A stretch of DNA of 30,080 bases from CAYXVB01 sp964467785 (GTDB lineage Bacteria > Bdellovibrionota > UBA1018). Location: assembly GCA_964467785.1 (NCBI GenBank), contig CAYXVB010000027.1, forward strand, positions 1 to 30,080, written 5' to 3'. Each line of letters starts with the position of its first letter. The stretch's first letter is position 1. The position numbers and the translations under genes are program-made. The notes under the pieces are model-generated. The model was not told where the DNA came from, ran no database searches, and saw only the letters and a program-made list of their open reading frames with translations. Below are positions 21,306 to 28,796 of this stretch, in pieces.

Positions 21306-22625
21306 TCAGGCGATTTCGGCCTTCTCAGAGGAAGAGCTCGGCTTAGGAGCTTCGGTACCGTCGGCGACGACGAGCACCGGACGCTCACCCTTGCCGATGA
21401 CGTTCTTGGTAATGATGCACTTCTTAATGCCGGATTTTGTCGGCAACTCGTACATCACCTCCAGCATCGCCTGCTCGAGGATGGCGCGAAGGCCACGGGC
21501 GCCCGTATTGCGCTTGATGGCTTCTTTCGCGATCGCTTCCAAGGCATCCGGCTCGAATTCGAGCTGGACGTCGTCGTACTCGAACAGCTTGGAGTACTGC
21601 TTAGTGAGAGCGTTGCGGGGCTTGGTGAGGATGTCGATCAGGGCCTTCTCGTCCAGCTCCTCGAGGGTCGCGATCACCGGCAGACGGCCGATGAATTCCG
21701 GGATGAGGCCGAACTTGATGAGGTCCTCGGGCTCCACTTGAGCGAGCAGGGTCGAGAAATTTTCGTCCTGCTTGGAAGTGATATTGGCCTGCAGTCCGAG
21801 GCTCCGCTTGCCCTTGCGCATCGAGATGATCTTGTCGAGCCCCACGAAGGCTCCACCGCAGATGAAAAGTATGTTCGAGGTATCGACCTGAACGAACTCC
21901 TGCTGCGGGTGCTTGCGGCCCCCCTTGGGCGGGACGTTGGCGATCGTGCCTTCTACGATCTTGAGCAGCGCCTGCTGCACGCCTTCGCCGCTAACATCGC
22001 GGGTGATCGACGGATTCTCGCTCTTGCGAGAGATCTTGTCGACTTCGTCGATGTAAACGATGCCTTTTTGAGCTCGCTCGACGTTGTTATCGCAGTTCTG
22101 CAGGAGGTTCAGAATGATGTTCTCGACGTCTTCGCCGACGTAACCGGCTTCTGTGAGCGTCGTGGCATCAGCCATCGCGAACGGGACATTGAGCAGTTTG
22201 GCAAGTGTCTGCGCGAGTAGCGTCTTGCCGGAACCTGTCGGGCCGATGAGCATGATGTTGCTCTTCTGTAGCTCGATGTGGCCTTCCTTCTCCTTAGCCC
22301 CGGCCTTCTTCTCACCTTGATGCTGGATACGCTTGTAATGGTTGTACACCGCGACAGAGAGCACCCGCTTGGCGCGGTCCTGGCCGATTACGTACTGATC
22401 GAGGGTCGACTTGATCTCCGAAGGCTTTGGGATCGCCTGGGTGGATCGAGCCGGGGATTCCTTTTGGCCCTCTTCCGCGATGATGTCGTTACATAGCTCG
22501 ATACACTCATCGCAGATGTAAACGGTGGGACCGGCAATGAGCTTCTTGACCTCACGCTGGTTCTTTCCACAAAAGGAGCAGCACAGATTTCCGAAACCGT
22601 CGCCGTATTTTCTATCCATAGTCAT
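21306..22625 (-). CDS. clpX: ClpX, ATPase subunit of the ClpXP protease
   Basis: An AAA+ unfoldase that feeds tagged substrates into ClpP. The 439-residue product has an N-terminal zinc-binding dimerisation domain with Cys16, Cys19, Cys38 and Cys41. It also has Walker A GPTGSGKT (128-135), the pore-1 loop GYVG (161-164), Walker B with Asp193-Glu194 (YIDEVDK) and the sensor region GGAFVGLDKI. The C-terminal Ser/Lys tail is normal. The start is ATG 22625 or the ATG two codons later. It follows clpP by 26 nt, so the two are co-transcribed. Confidence 0.98.
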   Translation of the reverse strand: MTMDRKYGDGFGNLCCSFCGKNQREVKKLIAGPTVYICDECIELCNDIIAEEGQKESPARSTQAIPKPSEIKSTLDQYVIGQDRAKRVLSVAVYNHYKRIQHQGEKKAGAKEKEGHIELQKSNIMLIGPTGSGKTLLAQTLAKLLNVPFAMADATTLTEAGYVGEDVENIILNLLQNCDNNVERAQKGIVYIDEVDKISRKSENPSITRDVSGEGVQQALLKIVEGTIANVPPKGGRKHPQQEFVQVDTSNILFICGGAFVGLDKIISMRKGKRSLGLQANITSKQDENFSTLLAQVEPEDLIKFGLIPEFIGRLPVIATLEELDEKALIDILTKPRNALTKQYSKLFEYDDVQLEFEPDALEAIAKEAIKRNTGARGLRAILEQAMLEVMYELPTKSGIKKCIITKNVIGKGERPVLVVADGTEAPKPSSSSEKAEIA

Positions 22626-22651
22626 TTTTTACGGTCCCTCAATTCTCTCGA

Positions 22652-23338
22652 TTAGACTGTACCGCGCTTTTCAACCACCTTGTCAATAAGACCGTATTCC
22701 ACGGCCTCTTTGGCGGACAGGTAGTTATCGCGATCCGTATCTTTCTTGACTGATTCGACATCCTTTCCAGAGTGGTGGGAAAGAATCCAGTTCAGACGAT
22801 CTTTCAGGTAAAGAATTTCGCGGGCCTGGATTTCGATATCCGATGCCTGACCCTTTGCACCGCCCAACGGCTGGTGGATCATAATCCGACTGTGCGGCAG
22901 ACTAAAACGCTTGCCTTTTGCCCCCGCTGTCAATAGTAGCGCTCCCATACTAGCTGCCATACCCAAGCAATAGGTGCACACATCGCTCTTAACGAACTGC
23001 ATCACATCATAGATTGCCAAGCCGGAGTAAACGGACCCGCCGGGCGAATTGATATAAAGGTGAATGTCCTTGTCCGGATCGGACGACTCCAGGAAGAACA
23101 TCTGAGCCACCAAAAGGTTCGCGACAGTGTCATTCACTTCGGTGCCGAGGAAAATAATACGGTCGAGAAGCAGGCGGGAATAAATATCGTACTGGCGCTC
23201 GCCGCGTGCAGTCTGCTCGATCACGATTGGATTAGGAATATAAGCCGTCGGGTTAAACGCAGACGGGGTGAATCCCACAACTTCGGGCCGGATCAGGTCC
23301 GCGGGGATATGAGGGGAATTGGAAGTTTTGATCAGCAT
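22652..23338 (-). CDS. clpP: ClpP, proteolytic subunit, with N-terminal leader
   Basis: The serine protease chamber that works with ClpX. The catalytic triad is Ser130 (GMAASMGAL), His155 (RIMIHQPLGG) and Asp204 (DTDRDNYLS). The spacing matches the Ser97/His122/Asp171 pattern of Escherichia coli ClpP with an offset of 33. The 228-residue product has about 33 extra N-terminal residues (MLIKTSNSPHIPADLIRPEV, then VGFTPSAFNPTAY) before the conserved PIVIEQTARGERQYDIYSRL. AAGGAG lies five bases before this ATG, so the leader is probably translated. It may be a propeptide. Confidence 0.97.
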   Translation of the reverse strand: MLIKTSNSPHIPADLIRPEVVGFTPSAFNPTAYIPNPIVIEQTARGERQYDIYSRLLLDRIIFLGTEVNDTVANLLVAQMFFLESSDPDKDIHLYINSPGGSVYSGLAIYDVMQFVKSDVCTYCLGMAASMGALLLTAGAKGKRFSLPHSRIMIHQPLGGAKGQASDIEIQAREILYLKDRLNWILSHHSGKDVESVKKDTDRDNYLSAKEAVEYGLIDKVVEKRGTV

Positions 23339-23572
23339 GGATTCTCCTTGAGAGTCAGACTGTGTCGTCTATTGCCAGTATACATATCTCGGAATAATGT
23401 TGCTCTGGGCCAAGGCATTTTTTTGCATTTTGCATGAAAAAAAGCGAAGAAAGCAGCCCAAGCGCAAATTTCTTGGCGCTCGACGCTCATGCACAACGAC
23501 TGAGCCGCTCGAGTCAATGCAGAGCCGTCAGCCTTAGCGAGGAGCTGAGACAAGGAAAGAAACTTCGGACAG
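23339..23572. other. clpP upstream region
   Basis: This 234-nt spacer holds no convincing gene. On the minus strand TATACT (23377-23382) is a -10-like hexamer about 40 nt ahead of the clpP start, but its -35 partner is poor. A weak stem (CCAAG/CTTGG within 23456-23479), with a T-rich stretch beyond it on the minus strand, may end the upstream gene. Long A/T runs lie at 23418-23443. Confidence 0.4.
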
Positions 23573-23875
23573 TCACTCGCTGCAAGTTAATGCGAGGCCC
23601 GGCATCCCGGCTCCTTCATGGGAAGAGGCACAGGCTGCGTGTTCCGAATTTTCGTGGAAACGCGCCTCCTCTTCTTCCAGCATCTGCAGGTAGGCAATGA
23701 CAGCGTGACGCAGCTGCTCAAGTGTCAGCGTGTCGTCGGAATGCCCGGCATTCTCAATCATCTTGTCGAGCTCGCCACGCACCCACTGTTCCGGAAGCTC
23801 CTGCCCAGCAGTCAGTGTGACTAAAGTCTGAATCAGCTCAGGACCATTAGAATCAACCCGATCGGAGACGTCCAT
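23573..23875 (-). CDS. Small acidic protein of unknown function
   Basis: A 100-residue product not recognised as any family. It has a GGAGG Shine-Dalgarno four to five bases before its ATG, which supports translation. The centre reads LPEQWVRGELDKMIENAGHS, then TLTLEQLRHAVIAYLQMLEE. It looks mostly helical and acidic, with a His/Ala/Gly-rich tail (HENSEHAACASSHEGAG). No signal peptide, membrane span or metal motif is evident. It is 73 nt downstream of the transporter gene on the same strand and occupies the place upstream of clpP where trigger factor often lies. Confidence 0.6.
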   Translation of the reverse strand: MDVSDRVDSNGPELIQTLVTLTAGQELPEQWVRGELDKMIENAGHSDDTLTLEQLRHAVIAYLQMLEEEEARFHENSEHAACASSHEGAGMPGLALTCSE

Positions 23876-23948
23876 TTCCCCTCCACAGGGTCAAGTATAG
23901 AAAGGCGGATTTCTGAACAGCAAGAGGATTTTCAAGATCTAAGCCATG

Positions 23949-24923
23949 TTAGCTACGATTTCGCTGCCCCCAGACCTGACTCAGAACCGAGCCAAGGATC
24001 AGAGCCCCTCCGAACCATTGTAATCTGGTCAAATACTCTCCGAAAAACAATGAACCGAATGCCGCGCCGGCCAAAGGTTGAATGAACAAGGTCAAAGCCA
24101 GGCTCCCCACGGATAGGGTCCTGAGCGCGATCATCCAAAAAAGGTAGGTGAAAGCTGTGCCGACAGGGCCGATCCAGATTAGCGCTAGCAAAGCCTCCGC
24201 CGACCAGGACTCAGGGCGGATCAATTGGCCGATACTCCCCGAACCTTGAGCGACCAGAACCACTAAAGTCAACGCAATGACGCCGATCCCGACCGCGGAT
24301 CCGAAAATCTCGTTGGCCGGGTGACGAACCATCAGTTTACGCCCAAAGATTGAATACCCTCCCTCCCCGATCAGCGAGGCGAGAATGAGCAGATTTCCGA
24401 TGATATGAGCACTCTCTCCAATCGATCCAGCAGCATCGAAGGGATTCACCCCCGATAGGAGCGCAAACCCCGTCAACGCAAAGCAGAACCCCAAAGCAAG
24501 GCCCGCAGGAAGTTTTTCACGGAGGAAGAGGCGCGCCATCACGAGAGTGATCAAGGGCTCGAGCGCGGTGATCATCGCGTTGTCGGTGGCGCGGCTGGCG
24601 TTGAGCCCGGCAACCTGCGAGATGGGCGAAAGACAGAATGTAAGGATCCCCCCAAAAAAGAGAAGCCGGAGATCCGCGATCCGCTGCCGTCCCCGGCCGA
24701 TGGGCATCAAGGCGTGATCGAAACGAATTCGAGGCCAAGGCTCGCGGCGGGGCAGATGACGCAATACCTTTGCAGCCGAGAGGTAAGCAACGAGGCAACT
24801 GGCGTAACGCAGCCATGCCACCTGCAGCGGATCAAAAGAGCGTAATAGCACCTTACCGGCGGCTGGATTGAGCGCCCAGATGAGATTGCAGAGCAGTAGT
24901 CCGATTAGCGTCCGTACTGGCAT
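23949..24923 (-). CDS. EamA/DMT-family membrane transporter
   Basis: A 324-residue integral membrane protein with about ten hydrophobic spans arranged as two EamA repeats. The first begins LIGLLLCNLIWALNPAAGKV; the second begins near LIGEGGYSIFGRKLMV. It ends LTRLQWFGGALILGSVLSQV, typical of the drug/metabolite transporter superfamily. Substrate cannot be inferred; many relatives export metabolites or amino acids. The ATG at 24923 has no clear Shine-Dalgarno. It is divergent from the thioesterase gene across 68 nt. Confidence 0.88.
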   Translation of the reverse strand: MPVRTLIGLLLCNLIWALNPAAGKVLLRSFDPLQVAWLRYASCLVAYLSAAKVLRHLPRREPWPRIRFDHALMPIGRGRQRIADLRLLFFGGILTFCLSPISQVAGLNASRATDNAMITALEPLITLVMARLFLREKLPAGLALGFCFALTGFALLSGVNPFDAAGSIGESAHIIGNLLILASLIGEGGYSIFGRKLMVRHPANEIFGSAVGIGVIALTLVVLVAQGSGSIGQLIRPESWSAEALLALIWIGPVGTAFTYLFWMIALRTLSVGSLALTLFIQPLAGAAFGSLFFGEYLTRLQWFGGALILGSVLSQVWGQRNRS

Positions 24924-24991
24924 CGAGGGATGGGAGTCTATCCCAAAAGCCGCTCGAAGATGCTATCTTTGACCGAAGGAGATCTCGCAAA

Positions 24992-25486
24992 ATGGCAGCA
25001 CCCATCACCGGCAAACGTCCCACGGAGTCCGCGGTCGAAATGACGGAGATGGTCCTCCCTGAGAGCGCCAACAATCTGGGAACCATCTTCGGGGGTCAAG
25101 TCATGAGCTGGATCGACATCGCCGCGGCGATCGCGGCGGGACGACATGCTCGACGGGTGGTCGTCACTGCCTCGATCGACGCCCTGCACTTTCTTGCTCC
25201 CGTCAAAGTGGGCGAAGTCGTTCGGATCAAAGCCCAAGTGAATTACGCCGCGCGCACTTCCATGGAAGTCGGTGTGCGCGTAGAAAAAGAAAACCTGATC
25301 AGCGGCGCTGTCGCTCACACAGCGACGGCATATGCCACTTTTGTAGCTCTCGATGAAAAGGGCAAGCCCACGGACGTTCCTCCGATCGTTCCCGAAACGG
25401 ATGAGGAGAAACGCCGCTACAACGAAGCCGTCAAAAGGCGCGAGGCGCGCGTCACTCTTGCGCAGGAACTGAAAAAGAAACGCTGA
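24992..25486 (+). CDS. Acyl-CoA thioesterase, hotdog fold (YciA/BACH-like)
   Basis: A cytosolic acyl-CoA hydrolase of the hotdog superfamily. The 164-residue product shows the family pattern VEMTEMVLPESANNLGTIFG, then GQVMSWIDIAAAIAAGRHAR and VTASIDALHFLAPVKVGEVV. The conserved Asn-Asn-Leu-Gly-Thr segment and the following Asp in SWIDIAAA fit the catalytic region of this group. AGGAG lies nine bases ahead of the ATG. A basic C-terminal helix (VKRREARVTLAQELKKKR) follows the fold. The natural acyl chain is unknown. Confidence 0.9.
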   Translation: MAAPITGKRPTESAVEMTEMVLPESANNLGTIFGGQVMSWIDIAAAIAAGRHARRVVVTASIDALHFLAPVKVGEVVRIKAQVNYAARTSMEVGVRVEKENLISGAVAHTATAYATFVALDEKGKPTDVPPIVPETDEEKRRYNEAVKRREARVTLAQELKKKR

Positions 25487-25548
25487 TCCCAAATAAGCCG
25501 CTGGGCTCAAACGCGAGCGCTATTGCAAGCCTCAAGAAAAATGCCTAC

Positions 25549-25576
25549 TTGACATATTATGAAAATATAATATCTT
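25549..25576 (+). promoter_or_regulatory. Candidate promoter with embedded AT-rich inverted repeat, sulfur cassette
   Basis: A perfect TTGACA (25549-25554) is followed after 16 nt by TATCTT (25571-25576). Between them lies a perfect inverted repeat ATATTAT-GAAAAT-ATAATAT (25554-25573). Palindromes of this kind between -35 and -10 are typical repressor operators. AT-rich palindromes are known for ArsR-type BigR/SqrR sulfide sensors that control similar gene sets, so that class of regulator is a reasonable guess. No regulator gene is adjacent. Confidence 0.55.
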
Positions 25577-25589
25577 AAGAGGCACGGCG

Positions 25590-25667
25590 ATGAAAATAAG
25601 CAACGCTTCCGCAACAGGCATGCCCGCCTGCAGTTTCGCAAAGAACGCGAAAGGACAATACGAATGA
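25590..25667 (+). CDS. Candidate 25-residue leader peptide overlapping the dioxygenase start
   Basis: An ORF begins ATG 25590 (AGAGG about seven bases upstream) and encodes MKISNASATGMPACSFAKNA then KGQYE. Its TGA (25665-25667) overlaps the ATG of the next gene in an ATGA junction. It has one cysteine and no recognisable domain. The overlap suggests translational coupling to the persulfide dioxygenase gene, but expression is unproven and the ORF could be chance. Confidence 0.35.
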   Translation: MKISNASATGMPACSFAKNAKGQYE

Positions 25668-26392
25668 GCACGCAAGTTAAACCTCTCTCCGAAATTCTTG
25701 TCGACAAGGCCAAGATTCCCGCCGGCTGGGCGGGCAAGGTCGTCATCAACGAAGACAATCTCACCTTTCTCGTATGGAACGAGAGTTCAAAGGAAGCGCT
25801 GTTCGTCGATCCAATGCTGGACGACTGGGATGAGCTGATCCGTGAAGCGGCCGCCCTCAAGGGGTACCGATTTATCGCGGTGATCGACACGCACACGCAC
25901 GCCGACCACATCTCCTGTGCCGCCCGGCTCGCGGAGCATGTGAAAGCCCCGTTGATCCAGCACGTGCTGAGCCCAAGTTCGCGGATCCACCTCAAGGTCA
26001 ACCGCGATACGGCGCTCTCGACTGGCGCAGGCCCCCTCCATCTCCTGGTGACGCCAGGACATACTGCCGAGTGCATCACTCCGATCTGGGGCCCCTTCCT
26101 TTTTGGGGGTGACATGGTGTTTTACGGCGACACCGGCCGGGACGACCTGCCGGGCGGAGATCCCGCTGCCCATTGGGAAAGTCTCCAAAAGATCAAGGCA
26201 CATGCCGAACCTGACATGCTGATGCTTCCGGGACACGACAACAAGGGCGGACGCGCAAGCTCGTGGAAAACCCAGCTCGAAATCAATCCGGCACTCGCTC
26301 AGGACAAGGAAACATTCATCCACGATGGTGGCGCCTGGGTTGGGCCGTCGCCCAAGCTACTCAAAGTGTCTTTGTACGAAAACTTCAAATAA
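25664..26392 (+). CDS. MBL-fold protein, persulfide dioxygenase-like (ETHE1/Blh type)
   Basis: Likely oxidises glutathione persulfide or a similar persulfide to sulfite, using mononuclear iron. The 242-residue product has the metallo-beta-lactamase motif HTHADH (His77, His79, Asp81, His82), His133 in TPGHTAEC, Asp150 in FGGD and His191 in PGHD. The segment GDTGRDDLPGGD matches the conserved Gly-Arg-x-Asp region of the ETHE1 group. A hydrolase (glyoxalase II-like) is possible from the fold alone. The downstream TauE/SafE permease and rhodanese favour sulfur chemistry. AGGA lies eight bases before the ATG. Confidence 0.82.
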   Translation: MSTQVKPLSEILVDKAKIPAGWAGKVVINEDNLTFLVWNESSKEALFVDPMLDDWDELIREAAALKGYRFIAVIDTHTHADHISCAARLAEHVKAPLIQHVLSPSSRIHLKVNRDTALSTGAGPLHLLVTPGHTAECITPIWGPFLFGGDMVFYGDTGRDDLPGGDPAAHWESLQKIKAHAEPDMLMLPGHDNKGGRASSWKTQLEINPALAQDKETFIHDGGAWVGPSPKLLKVSLYENFK

Positions 26393-26410
26393 CTCGAAGG
26401 AAGCGCACGC

Positions 26411-27223
26411 ATGATGCCATTCGTTGGTGAGTGGTGGGCAGTGCCCGGTGCCGGTCTCATGGGAGTCACCTTAGGACTGATCGGAGGCGGTGGCTCGATC
26501 CTCACGGTTCCCATCTTGGTCTACGGATTTGGAGTTCCCGGCGCCATTGCGACATTTCATTCCCTTTTCATAGTAGGCGTGGCCGCAGCCGTCGGCGCCC
26601 TGCCTTACGCTGGCCGAAAGAAAGTCGATTTCGAATCAGCGCTGCTGTTCTATCCCGCTTCGTTGGTCGGAGTGACGCTGGCACGACGCTGGGTCCTTCC
26701 GGCCGTGCCAGAGACGGTCAGTGCCGCAGGTTTGTCGGTCTCCAAGGATCTCCTGATTCTCGGTCTTTTTGCAGCGGTGATGCTGGCGGCTTCATGGTCG
26801 ATGCTTCGCAAGCCCACCCTCTCCAATTCAGTGCCCGTAAAGCGATCGATCCGCCGGGCCGGAATGGCTGGCCTGGGGGTGGGCACGCTGACGGGCTTTG
26901 TCGGGGCAGGCGGCGGATTTTTGATCGTCCCTGCCTTGGTCAATCGTCTCGGCCTACCGATGGAGCGCGCCGTTGGAACTTCACTGCTGATTATCGCGCT
27001 GAATTCCCTATCGGGCTTCTCGGTGGATCTACTTCACGGCGCCCCGGTGCGCTGGGAGCTTATCCTCCTTGTGACCGGAGCGTCCCTGGTCGGCATCTTC
27101 GCAGGTACGTCCCTCTCAAAGAAGATTCCAGGCGCCCGGCTCAAGCCGGCCTTTGGCTGGTTTGTCCTCATCATGGGGTCCTTGATGATGTTCCGGCAGA
27201 TTCACGATATCATGTCCAACTGA
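26411..27223 (+). CDS. TauE/SafE-family permease, probable sulfite or sulfur-oxyanion exporter
   Basis: A 270-residue membrane protein of the TauE/SafE (former DUF81) family. The family's internal repeat is visible as GLIGGGGSILTVPILV near residues 22-37 and GFVGAGGGFLIVPALV near 162-177, each opening one half of about four membrane spans. Family members export sulfite, sulfoacetate or related anions. Position between a persulfide dioxygenase and a rhodanese suggests removal of sulfite produced by the former. AGGAAG precedes the ATG, 18 nt after the upstream stop. Confidence 0.88.
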   Translation: MMPFVGEWWAVPGAGLMGVTLGLIGGGGSILTVPILVYGFGVPGAIATFHSLFIVGVAAAVGALPYAGRKKVDFESALLFYPASLVGVTLARRWVLPAVPETVSAAGLSVSKDLLILGLFAAVMLAASWSMLRKPTLSNSVPVKRSIRRAGMAGLGVGTLTGFVGAGGGFLIVPALVNRLGLPMERAVGTSLLIIALNSLSGFSVDLLHGAPVRWELILLVTGASLVGIFAGTSLSKKIPGARLKPAFGWFVLIMGSLMMFRQIHDIMSN

Positions 27224-27263
27224 TAAGCATTTTTCCGTAGATCATTTGAAAAGGAGAAATCCC

Positions 27264-27593
27264 ATGGCAGCCCCTCTTCGTTCCATTACGATCCGTGAAC
27301 TCAAAGACCGCTTCGACGCCCTCAAGCCCGACGAGTTGATCCTCGACGTGCGGGAACCTGAGGAGTTTTCGGAAGGGCACATCCCCGGTTCCAAGAACAT
27401 CCCCCACGACGAGGTCATCCAGCACGCTCCCGAGCTGAAGAAGTACCGCACCGTTTACGTGCATTGCCGCTCAGGCCGTCGCGTGCAGTTATGCTGCGCC
27501 GAGCTTGCGGAAGCTGGCCTCGGAAACATCGTCATGATCCCTTCCGGCGGCATGCCGGACTGGATGGACGCGGGGTATCCGGTCGAAAAGTAA
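27264..27593 (+). CDS. Single-domain rhodanese (sulfurtransferase)
   Basis: Transfers sulfane sulfur via a cysteine persulfide. The start is placed at ATG 27264, behind AAGGAG with seven bases between; an in-frame TTG at 27246 lies upstream of that Shine-Dalgarno and is unlikely. The 109-residue product has the N-terminal motif LILDVREPEEFSEGHIPGSK and the active-site loop CRSGRR with Cys68. The C-terminal motif is GGMPDWMDAGYP. The six-residue loop is that of standard thiosulfate or persulfide transferases. It may load or take sulfur from the dioxygenase substrate. Confidence 0.92.
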   Translation: MAAPLRSITIRELKDRFDALKPDELILDVREPEEFSEGHIPGSKNIPHDEVIQHAPELKKYRTVYVHCRSGRRVQLCCAELAEAGLGNIVMIPSGGMPDWMDAGYPVEK

Positions 27594-27612
27594 GCGACTC
27601 GCTCCGGACGCC

Positions 27613-28179
27613 TCAGTCCTCGAGCTCTCCCTCTTCGCTGTCCTCGGCGGGTACCCAGTATTTTTGGTACTCATCGAGGAAAGCGAACTTCGTCGTGTCT
27701 TTTATCCGGTCGACAAAAAGCTTTCCCTGCAGATGATCTAACTCGTGCTGGAAGACCGTGGCCAGGAAATCCTCGGCCACAATCGAGCGCTGCAGCCCCT
27801 GCAGATCCAGAAAGTCCACCCGGATCTTGCAGGGGCGATGGACAAGGCCACGCAGTTCCGGAATCGAGAGACAGCCCTCCCAGAAGGCCTGTTCCGCAGG
27901 GTCAAGCACGGTGATTTTGGGGTTGATCACCACCGTCAACGGCTGCTTGCCATGATCGGGGTAGCGCGCGTTCTCGTCTTCATAGCCGATGATCGCCAAC
28001 TGCAAGGACTCGTGCACCTGGGGCGCGGCCAGGCCAATGCCTCCGTACTCCTCCATCGTCTCGATCATGTCTTGTACGAGACGCTGAATCTCCGGAGAGC
28101 GAATCTCTCCCAAGGTCAGCTCGCGGCCGACTTGTCGGAGGACGGGATGCCCAAGCCTTGCAACTTTGCGGATCGCCAT
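27613..28179 (-). CDS. def: Peptide deformylase
   Basis: Removes the formyl group from nascent N-formylmethionine, using Fe2+ or a similar metal. The 188-residue product carries the three family motifs GIGLAAPQV (47-55), EGCLS with metal ligand Cys103, and HELDH with ligands His145 and His149 and catalytic Glu146. A C-terminal acidic tail (PAEDSEEGELED) follows the fold. It is 5 nt downstream of the fumarase beta gene and probably co-transcribed with it. It converges with the rhodanese gene across 19 nt. Confidence 0.97.
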   Translation of the reverse strand: MAIRKVARLGHPVLRQVGRELTLGEIRSPEIQRLVQDMIETMEEYGGIGLAAPQVHESLQLAIIGYEDENARYPDHGKQPLTVVINPKITVLDPAEQAFWEGCLSIPELRGLVHRPCKIRVDFLDLQGLQRSIVAEDFLATVFQHELDHLQGKLFVDRIKDTTKFAFLDEYQKYWVPAEDSEEGELED

Positions 28180-28184
28180 GGAGG

Positions 28185-28775
28185 TTATTTTCCTACCTTC
28201 GAAGCTTGGGCCATCAGCTCCTGCAGCTTCGAAGCCGATTGGGCCTCGACATCCTTGTGGAGCGAGTTGCCGTGCGCGTCGATCGTCACGACGACCGGGA
28301 AATTTTCCACACGGAGCTCCCAGATCGCCTCGGGGCTGCCGAACTTCTCGAGCATATGGACGTCCTGCACTTCCTTGATTGCTTCGGCGAGCACTTGAGC
28401 GGCGCCCCCAATGGCGTGCAGATAGGCGCAGCCGAACTTCTGGCAGGCTTGGCGGGTCTTTTCGCCCATGCCCCCCTTACCGATCACGGCGCGGAGACCG
28501 AACTTTTCGATGATACCGGCCTGGTAGGGCTCCTCGCGGATCGAGGTCGTGGGTCCGGCAGCAGTGACAGTCCATTTGCCCTTCTTTTTAAGGACCACGG
28601 GTCCGCAGTGATAGATGATCCCGTCCTTGAAGCTGACGGGCGACTCGCCCCCGTCATGTAAGTATTTGTGGACCGCGTCGCGACCGGTGAACACCACGCC
28701 GGTGATCTCGACCATGTCGCCCACTTTGAGGGAACGGATCTTGTCTTCGGTAAACGGAGCTTCGAGCTTGATCAT
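28185..28775 (-). CDS. Class I fumarate hydratase, beta subunit
   Basis: The C-terminal swivelling half of iron-sulfur fumarases, here a separate 196-residue subunit like Pelotomaculum MmcC or TtdB. Visible family motifs are TGRDAVHKYL (about 30-39), AGPTTSIREE (about 73-82) and IGKGGMG (about 98-104). It is encoded 21 nt after the alpha subunit. Together they would interconvert fumarate and L-malate in the TCA cycle. L-tartrate dehydratase is the main alternative and cannot be excluded from sequence alone. Confidence 0.92.
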   Translation of the reverse strand: MIKLEAPFTEDKIRSLKVGDMVEITGVVFTGRDAVHKYLHDGGESPVSFKDGIIYHCGPVVLKKKGKWTVTAAGPTTSIREEPYQAGIIEKFGLRAVIGKGGMGEKTRQACQKFGCAYLHAIGGAAQVLAEAIKEVQDVHMLEKFGSPEAIWELRVENFPVVVTIDAHGNSLHKDVEAQSASKLQELMAQASKVGK

Positions 28776-28796
28776 GTTCAGTCTCTCCCTCGCGGC

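Noticed and set aside
21240..21345. A functional tRNA-Cys gene on the minus strand after clpX
   Set aside because: T-stem geometry is wrong (10-bp stem, 8-nt loop), there is no matching 5' acceptor strand, and it would overlap the clpX stop.
23332..23553. 73-codon minus-strand frame ahead of and overlapping the clpP start
   Set aside because: Covers the likely clpP promoter region and A/T runs, has no Shine-Dalgarno and no recognisable protein character.
26431..27240. 269-codon plus-strand frame inside the TauE/SafE gene
   Set aside because: Arg/Gly/Ser-rich out-of-frame translation of the permease gene; no domain.
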